Positions 59,303 to 64,000 of a stretch of 64,000 nt of DNA are shown here, in pieces; position 1 is the first letter of the stretch; every line of letters begins with the position of its first letter. The stretch comes from Kitasatospora setae KM-6054 (GTDB lineage Bacteria; Actinomycetota; Actinomycetes; Streptomycetales; Streptomycetaceae), in the NCBI RefSeq assembly GCF_000269985.1, contig NC_016109.1, forward strand, positions 5,855,001-5,919,000, in the 5' to 3' direction. The notes below the pieces were generated by a model. The model had not been told where the DNA came from. It saw only the letters and a list, made by a program, of their open reading frames with translations, and searched no databases. A program made the position numbers and the translations under genes.

Positions 59303-60703
59303 TCAGACCCGCTCGTCCTCGGGGAGGGTGATCACCCAGCGGGTCTCCGGGCGGGGGCGGAGGTAGAGCGCCCAGTACAGGCCGGCCGCGACGGTGATGC
59401 CGAGCGTCCAGAGCAGGGCGGTGGTGTCGAGCTTGGTCAGGGTGTACGCCAGGGCGACGATCACCAGGATCGGCAGCGCGGGCCACAGCGGCTGGCGCCA
59501 GGCCGGGGCGTCCTTGTGGTGGCCGCGGCGGGAGAACAGCGCGCCGACCGCGACCAGCAGGTAGAGCGCGGCGACCGCGACACCGGTGATGTTGGTCAGC
59601 AGGTCCTGGCCGACGAAGCAGAGCGCCGCGCCGGGCACGCCGACCGCCAGGGTGGAGATCCACGGGGCGCTGAACTTGTTGAGGGTGCCGAACGCCTTGT
59701 TGACCGGCTCCGGCCACGCCTTGTCGCGGCCGGAGGCGAACAGCACCCGGGAGTTCTGGATGACCATCACGATGCCGGCGTTGATGATCGCCAGCGCGAT
59801 GCACAGGCTGATGAAGGTGCCGACGGCGCTGTTGCTCCAGCCGATCACCAGCGCGGAGATGTCGCCCTCGGTCAGCGCCTTCAGGTCCGGGGCGCCCATG
59901 GTGATCGCGGCGACCGGGATCAGGATGATCGCGGTGGACAGGCCCAGCGTCCACAGCACGGTGCGGGCGACGTTCTTGCGCGGGTTCTCCAGCTCCTCGG
60001 AGAGGTAGATCGCGGTGGAGAAGCCCTGGGTGACGAACAGCGCGGTGCCCATCGCGGCCAGGATCGCCGCGAAGCCCACCGAGGAGGTGCCCGAGTCGGT
60101 GGCCAGCGTGCCGTGCAGCAGGCTGCTCACGCCGCGCTCGGAGTGGCCGAAGCCGAGGAAGGCGACCACGGCGCAGGCGACGACCTCCAGCACCAGGAAG
60201 ACGCCGGTGATCCAGGCGTTGGCCCGCAGGTCCAGCAGGCCGGCCACGGTGGCCGCGAGCATCACCGCGGCGCCCGCCCACTTGGGGTCGAGGTGGATGA
60301 TCGGTTCCAGGTAGTCGGCGGTGCCCATGGCGATCAGCGAGGGCACGATCATCACCACGATCAGCGACTGGATGAACACCAGCCAGCCGGTGAACTTGCC
60401 GGCCAGCGTGCCGACCATGGCGTACTCGCCGCCCGCCGAGGGCACCAGGGTGCCGAGCTCGGAGTAGCAGAACGCCACCGCGATACAGATGACCGTGCCG
60501 ATCAGGATCGACATCAGGGTGAAGGTGCCGAGCGAGTTGAAGAGCTCCGGGACGATCACGAACAGTGAGGAAGCCGGGGTCACGCAGGACAGCGTGAGCA
60601 GCGTGCCGCCCACGACGCCGAGCGACCGGGCGAGCTTCTTGGGGCTGCCCGCGGTGTCCCCCGCGGCGGGGGAGGCTACCTGCGGGGGGAGCGTGTCGGT
60701 CAT
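59303..60703 (-). CDS. APC-family amino-acid permease
   Basis: A 466-aa membrane transporter with about 12 helices; ATG 60703 (MTDTLPPQVASPAAG) is chosen as the first Met before KKLARSLGVVGGTLLTLS. Conserved segments: FCYSELGTLVPSAGGEYAMV (TM3 region), FVTQGFSTAIYLSEELENPRKNVART, and NSRVLFASGRDKAWPEPVNKAFG, characteristic of the amino-acid/polyamine/organocation family. It stands inside the ESX locus, reading leftward between mycP and eccC, and has no known ESX role. Substrate unknown. Confidence 0.9.
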   Translation of the reverse strand: MTDTLPPQVASPAAGDTAGSPKKLARSLGVVGGTLLTLSCVTPASSLFVIVPELFNSLGTFTLMSILIGTVICIAVAFCYSELGTLVPSAGGEYAMVGTLAGKFTGWLVFIQSLIVVMIVPSLIAMGTADYLEPIIHLDPKWAGAAVMLAATVAGLLDLRANAWITGVFLVLEVVACAVVAFLGFGHSERGVSSLLHGTLATDSGTSSVGFAAILAAMGTALFVTQGFSTAIYLSEELENPRKNVARTVLWTLGLSTAIILIPVAAITMGAPDLKALTEGDISALVIGWSNSAVGTFISLCIALAIINAGIVMVIQNSRVLFASGRDKAWPEPVNKAFGTLNKFSAPWISTLAVGVPGAALCFVGQDLLTNITGVAVAALYLLVAVGALFSRRGHHKDAPAWRQPLWPALPILVIVALAYTLTKLDTTALLWTLGITVAAGLYWALYLRPRPETRWVITLPEDERV

Positions 60704-61156
60704 CGGGCATCCGATCCACTGAGCGGCGGTGTGGGGGTGGGGAGCGCTATCGCCTCCGAAGCACGGTCTCGCGGTCTTGGTTCTGCTTCGCTCCCGGATC
60801 GCCAGGTTGCCTGGGTGAATTGGTCCAGTCAACGCGCGATGAGCTGCGGATTCCGTTGTCGTAAGGGCGGCGCGCCTGCGGAACCCAGCTCCCGGGCCGC
60901 CGGGACGCATGTTTCCGTGGTGTCAACTCCGGTGAACGACGCTTGAATCGAAGGTGAAGTGAGCGGGGTTACGTCCGATTCCAAGGCGCTCCGGCGCCCC
61001 GCGCCGCCGGGCCGAAAACCGCCTCCGGGCAGCTCGGAGGGGTACGGGAATCGAAGGAGGGCTGCGAAAATCGGAAGATAACGTTATGGCACAGATCTGT
61101 CCGGGGAGTGCCGGGGAGCGCTCGGGCGGCATCGGAAAAGGCCGGGCCGGGAACGC
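60704..61156. other. Non-coding stretch between the permease and eccC genes
   Basis: About 450 nt without a convincing gene; the open frames in it are short and cross the eccC terminator. It includes a small inverted repeat CCAGG-TTG-CCTGG (60802-60814), about 100 nt before the permease start, and must contain the permease promoter. Base composition is less GC-rich near 60780-60860 and 61060-61090 than in the genes. Confidence 0.6.
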
Positions 61157-61194
61157 CGGGAGGGCCGGGCTCCTTCCGGAGCCCGGCCCTCCCG
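61157..61194 (-). terminator. eccC terminator
   Basis: Perfect 17-bp stem, left arm CGGGAGGGCCGGGCTCC, loop TTCC, right arm the exact complement, 37 nt beyond the eccC stop. Confidence 0.92.
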
Positions 61195-61230
61195 ACCACC
61201 TTCGGTCACCGTCCGTGAACGGCGCCCGCG

Positions 61231-64000
61231 CTAGACCTGCGTCGGCAGCCAGCCGGTCTGCACCGTCTGGCCGGACTGGATCCGGCGGGAGACGAACACG
61301 CCGCGGCCCGGCGGCAGCGGCTGCGGCTTGACCGTGCCGAGCAGCACGCCCTCGCCCTTGTCACCGGACAGGATCAGGCCCTGGCCGCCCAGCTCGCGCA
61401 TCCGCTGCATCACCGGCTCGAACAGCGAGCGGCCGGCGCCGCCCGCGTTGCGGGCGATGATCAGGCGCAGGCCGATGTCGCGCGCGAACGGCAGGAACTC
61501 CGCCAGCGGCGCCATCGGGTTGCCGGACTGGGTGGCGACCAGCTCGTAGTCGTCCACGATCACGAACATGTCCTTGCCGGTGTACCAGCTGCGGTTGCGC
61601 AGCTGCTCCGGCGTGACGTCCGGGCCGGGCAGGCGGCGCCCGCAGGCCCCGCGCAGCATCTCCACGATCGCCGTCATGGCGGGGGCGGCGGCCGCGTACT
61701 CCACCAGGTACTCCGGCGGCACCACGCCGAGCAGCGAGCGGCGGAAGTCGCCGACCACGATGCCGGCCTGGTCCGGGGTGTACCGCTCGGTGATCTGCTT
61801 GATCAGCATCCGCAGCATCGCCGACTTGCCGGACTCGCTCTCGCCGAAGACGACGAACAGCGGGTCGTTCTCGAAGTTGACGAACACCGGTGCCAGCTCG
61901 ACCTCGTCGACGCCGAACGCGACACCCAGCTCGGGGTGCTCGAAGCCCTTGGGCAGCGAGTGGCCGTCCAGCACCGGCGGCAGCATCCGGACCTGCGGGG
62001 CGCGCGGGCCGGTCCAGGCCGCGTTGACCTGGGCGACCAGGCCGGCCACGCCGTCCACCAGGTCGGCGATCTCGCTGGAGCCGTCGATCCGGGGCAGGCC
62101 GGACAGGAAGTGCAGCTGGTCCGCGGTCAGACCGCGACCCGGGATCGGCGGCACGTTCGCGGCGGCCTTGCGGCCGATCTCGGACTCCATCGAGTCGCCG
62201 AGCTTGAGCTCGACCCGGTTCTGCAGCTGGTCCTTCAGCGCCGGGCGGACCTCGGCGTAGCGGGCCGCGGTGATCACCACGTGCACGCCGTAGCCGAGGC
62301 CGCGCTGCACGATGTCGGCGATGACCGGCTCCAGGACCTCGAACTCCTGCTTGAAGGTCAGCCAGCCGTCGATGAACAGGAACACGTCGCCGAACTGCTC
62401 GTCGGGCAGCTGCCCGGCGGCCCGGCGGGCCCGGTAGGTGGCGATGGTGTCGATGCCCGTCGCGCGGAACAGCTCCTCGCGGCGGTTGAGCACGCCGTGC
62501 ACCTCGCTGACCATGCGGCGGACCTTCTCGACGTCCAACCGGCCCGCGACGCCGCCGACGTGCGGCAGGTCGGCCAGCGAGCCGAAGCCGCCGCCGCCGA
62601 AGTCGAGCAGGTAGAACTGCGTCTCCACCGGGGTGTGGGTGACCGAGAAGCCGGCCACCACGGTGCGCACCATGGTCGACTTGCCGGACCGCGGACCGCC
62701 GACGATCATGCCGTGGCCGGCCGCGCCCGAGTAGTCCAGGTACATCACGTCGCGGCGCTGGTCGCGCGGCTTGTCGACGATGCCGACCGGCACCACCAGG
62801 TTGCCCTGGCGGACGGCCGCCGGGGTCAGGCCGCGGTCCGGGCTGACCTGCAGCGGCTCCAGCAGGCTGTCCACGGACGGCGAGGCGTCCAGCGGGGGCA
62901 GCCACACCTGGTGGGCGGGCGGGCCCTGGCCGATCATCCGCTGCACGAACACGTCGAGCATGGTGTCCAGCAGCGCCTCGTCCATCTCCTCCTCGGCGGG
63001 CAGCTCGGGGAGCACCTCCACCTCGGGCTCGACGACCTCGACCTCGGCGGCGGTGAACAGCACCGGCTGGGCGGTGACCACCTGGCCGCCGACCGCGCGC
63101 TGGGTGCCCGGCGCCCGGTACTTGCCGGAGACGTACGCGGCGCGGAAGCGCTCCATCACGTCGGAGCCGAACTTGAGGTAGCCCACGCCGGGGATCGGCG
63201 GCAGGTGGTAGGCGTCCGGCACGCCGATCGCGGCCCGCGACTCGGCGGCCGAGAAGGTGCGCAGGCCCAGCCGGTAGGAGAGGAAGGTGTCCAGACCGCG
63301 GAGCTTGCCCTCCTCCAGTCGCTGCGAGGCCAGCAGCATGTGCATGCCGAGCGAACGGCCGATCCGGCCGATCTGGATGAACAGCTCGATGAAGTCCGGC
63401 TTCGCGGTGAGCAGCTCGGAGAACTCGTCGATGATCATCAGCAGCGAGGGCAGCGGGTCGAGCGGCGCGCCGGCCGCGCGGGCCCGCTCGTACTCGTTGA
63501 TGTTCGCGTAGTTGCCCGCCGCGCGCAGCAGCTCCTGCCGGCGGTTCATCTCGCCCTCGATCGCGTCGCGCATGCGGTCGATCAGGGTCGCTTCGCCCTC
63601 CAGGTTGGTGATCACGGCCGCGGTGTGCGGCATCTCGGACATGCCCGCGAAGGTCGCACCGCCCTTGAAGTCCGCGAGGACCAGGTTCAGCACCTCGGAG
63701 GAGTGGGTGACCGCCAGCGCCAGCACGATGGTGCGCAGCACCTCGGACTTGCCGGAACCGGTCGCGCCGACGCACATGCCGTGCGGGCCCATGCCCTCCA
63801 GCGAGGCCTCCTTGAGGTCCAGCCAGACGTACTCGCCGTTGCTGCCGACGCCCAGCGGGACGCGCAGCTTCTCCCGGATCGGCTTGGGACGCCAGTGCCG
63901 GGCCGGGTCGAAGGACCCCGGGTCGCCGGTGTGCATCATCTCGGTGAAGTCCATCGACACCAGCGACGGGTCGCTGTCGTCGCCGCCCGCGGACGCCCGG
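61231..64000 (-). CDS. eccC: Type VII secretion ATPase EccC, N-terminal part outside the window
   Basis: The open frame runs off the right edge (upstream codons read ...GDDSDPSLVSMDFTEMM without a stop), leaving about 920 of an expected 1300 residues. All three FtsK/SpoIIIE-type ATPase modules are seen: P-loops GATGSGKSE, GGPRSGKST and GESESGKSA, each with Lys, and Walker B segments LLMIIDEFSEL, DVFLFIDGW and DMFVIVDDYEL. Only the membrane helices and stalk lie beyond the edge. EccC powers Esx export and recognises the YxxxD/E signal through its last module. Confidence 0.96.
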   Translation of the reverse strand, partial: RASAGGDDSDPSLVSMDFTEMMHTGDPGSFDPARHWRPKPIREKLRVPLGVGSNGEYVWLDLKEASLEGMGPHGMCVGATGSGKSEVLRTIVLALAVTHSSEVLNLVLADFKGGATFAGMSEMPHTAAVITNLEGEATLIDRMRDAIEGEMNRRQELLRAAGNYANINEYERARAAGAPLDPLPSLLMIIDEFSELLTAKPDFIELFIQIGRIGRSLGMHMLLASQRLEEGKLRGLDTFLSYRLGLRTFSAAESRAAIGVPDAYHLPPIPGVGYLKFGSDVMERFRAAYVSGKYRAPGTQRAVGGQVVTAQPVLFTAAEVEVVEPEVEVLPELPAEEEMDEALLDTMLDVFVQRMIGQGPPAHQVWLPPLDASPSVDSLLEPLQVSPDRGLTPAAVRQGNLVVPVGIVDKPRDQRRDVMYLDYSGAAGHGMIVGGPRSGKSTMVRTVVAGFSVTHTPVETQFYLLDFGGGGFGSLADLPHVGGVAGRLDVEKVRRMVSEVHGVLNRREELFRATGIDTIATYRARRAAGQLPDEQFGDVFLFIDGWLTFKQEFEVLEPVIADIVQRGLGYGVHVVITAARYAEVRPALKDQLQNRVELKLGDSMESEIGRKAAANVPPIPGRGLTADQLHFLSGLPRIDGSSEIADLVDGVAGLVAQVNAAWTGPRAPQVRMLPPVLDGHSLPKGFEHPELGVAFGVDEVELAPVFVNFENDPLFVVFGESESGKSAMLRMLIKQITERYTPDQAGIVVGDFRRSLLGVVPPEYLVEYAAAAPAMTAIVEMLRGACGRRLPGPDVTPEQLRNRSWYTGKDMFVIVDDYELVATQSGNPMAPLAEFLPFARDIGLRLIIARNAGGAGRSLFEPVMQRMRELGGQGLILSGDKGEGVLLGTVKPQPLPPGRGVFVSRRIQSGQTVQTGWLPTQV

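Noticed and set aside
60969-61199. Small 76-aa minus-strand gene between the permease and eccC
   Set aside because: It crosses the eccC terminator, has no ribosome-binding site and no recognisable domain.

Overview
The window is a piece of a high-GC actinobacterial chromosome, almost certainly Streptomycetaceae (Streptomyces or Kitasatospora type; the genus cannot be settled here). Evidence: very high GC at third codon positions, frequent GTG starts, the rimP-nusA-ylxR-infB-DUF503-rbfA-DHH-truB...ribF order, an IF2 with a very long Gly/Pro/Arg linker, DUF2637, DUF2218, DUF4081 and DUF4439 proteins, and an ESX (type VII secretion) locus beside ribF. No insertion sequence, prophage, tRNA or CRISPR array was seen.

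Layout. 1-3.3 kb: the 3' part of an rRNA operon (23S lacking about 30 nt at its 5' end, then 5S and a strong terminator). 3.4-5.5 kb: a NarL-type two-component pair. 5.8-9.7 kb: a DUF2637 membrane protein, a citrate-lyase-like aldolase and a YigZ protein. 9.9-14.1 kb: three poorly known genes, namely a 501-aa protein with a distinctive C-terminal domain, an Mrr-like nuclease whose catalytic residues are gone, and a protein with perfect heptad repeats. 14.2-20.3 kb: ZIP metal transporter (its 3' end lies in a 133-bp tandem duplication), LysR/EamA pair, MarR, DUF2218, GH18 chitinase and PAP2 phosphatase. 20.5-27.4 kb: a probable GABA/polyamine catabolic group (gabT, a membrane ATPase, a PucR regulator, an aldehyde dehydrogenase).

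27.5-31.3 kb: two MEP isoprenoid genes (dxr, ispG) flanking an RseP-like site-2 protease. 31.4-34.9 kb: two acetyltransferases, a kinase-fold protein lacking metal ligands, and a ferritin-like lipoprotein. 35.1-43.6 kb: the translation/transcription block rimP-nusA-ylxR-infB, then DUF503-rbfA-DHH phosphoesterase-truB. 43.6-45.8 kb: an acetyltransferase and a divergent TetR/short-chain dehydrogenase pair with a clear operator inside the promoter. 46.0-50.6 kb: a very large trypsin-like plus STAND-type NTPase fusion with degenerate active sites, then ribF.

50.6-64 kb: the ESX locus. An EspI-like ParA ATPase, an unknown 252-aa protein and EccE read leftward; EccB, two WXG100 proteins and the MycP mycosin read rightward; an amino-acid permease and a truncated EccC (running off the right edge) read leftward. 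EccD is not in the window. Together these would build a membrane secretion machine (EccB/C/E), its substrates (EsxA/B), its protease (MycP) and an accessory ATPase.

Most interesting: the dead-Mrr/501-aa pair, the degenerate protease-STAND fusion, a chain of overlapping micro-ORFs in the infB leader, a perfect 22-bp hairpin inside the start of the DHH gene, and the 133-bp duplication.
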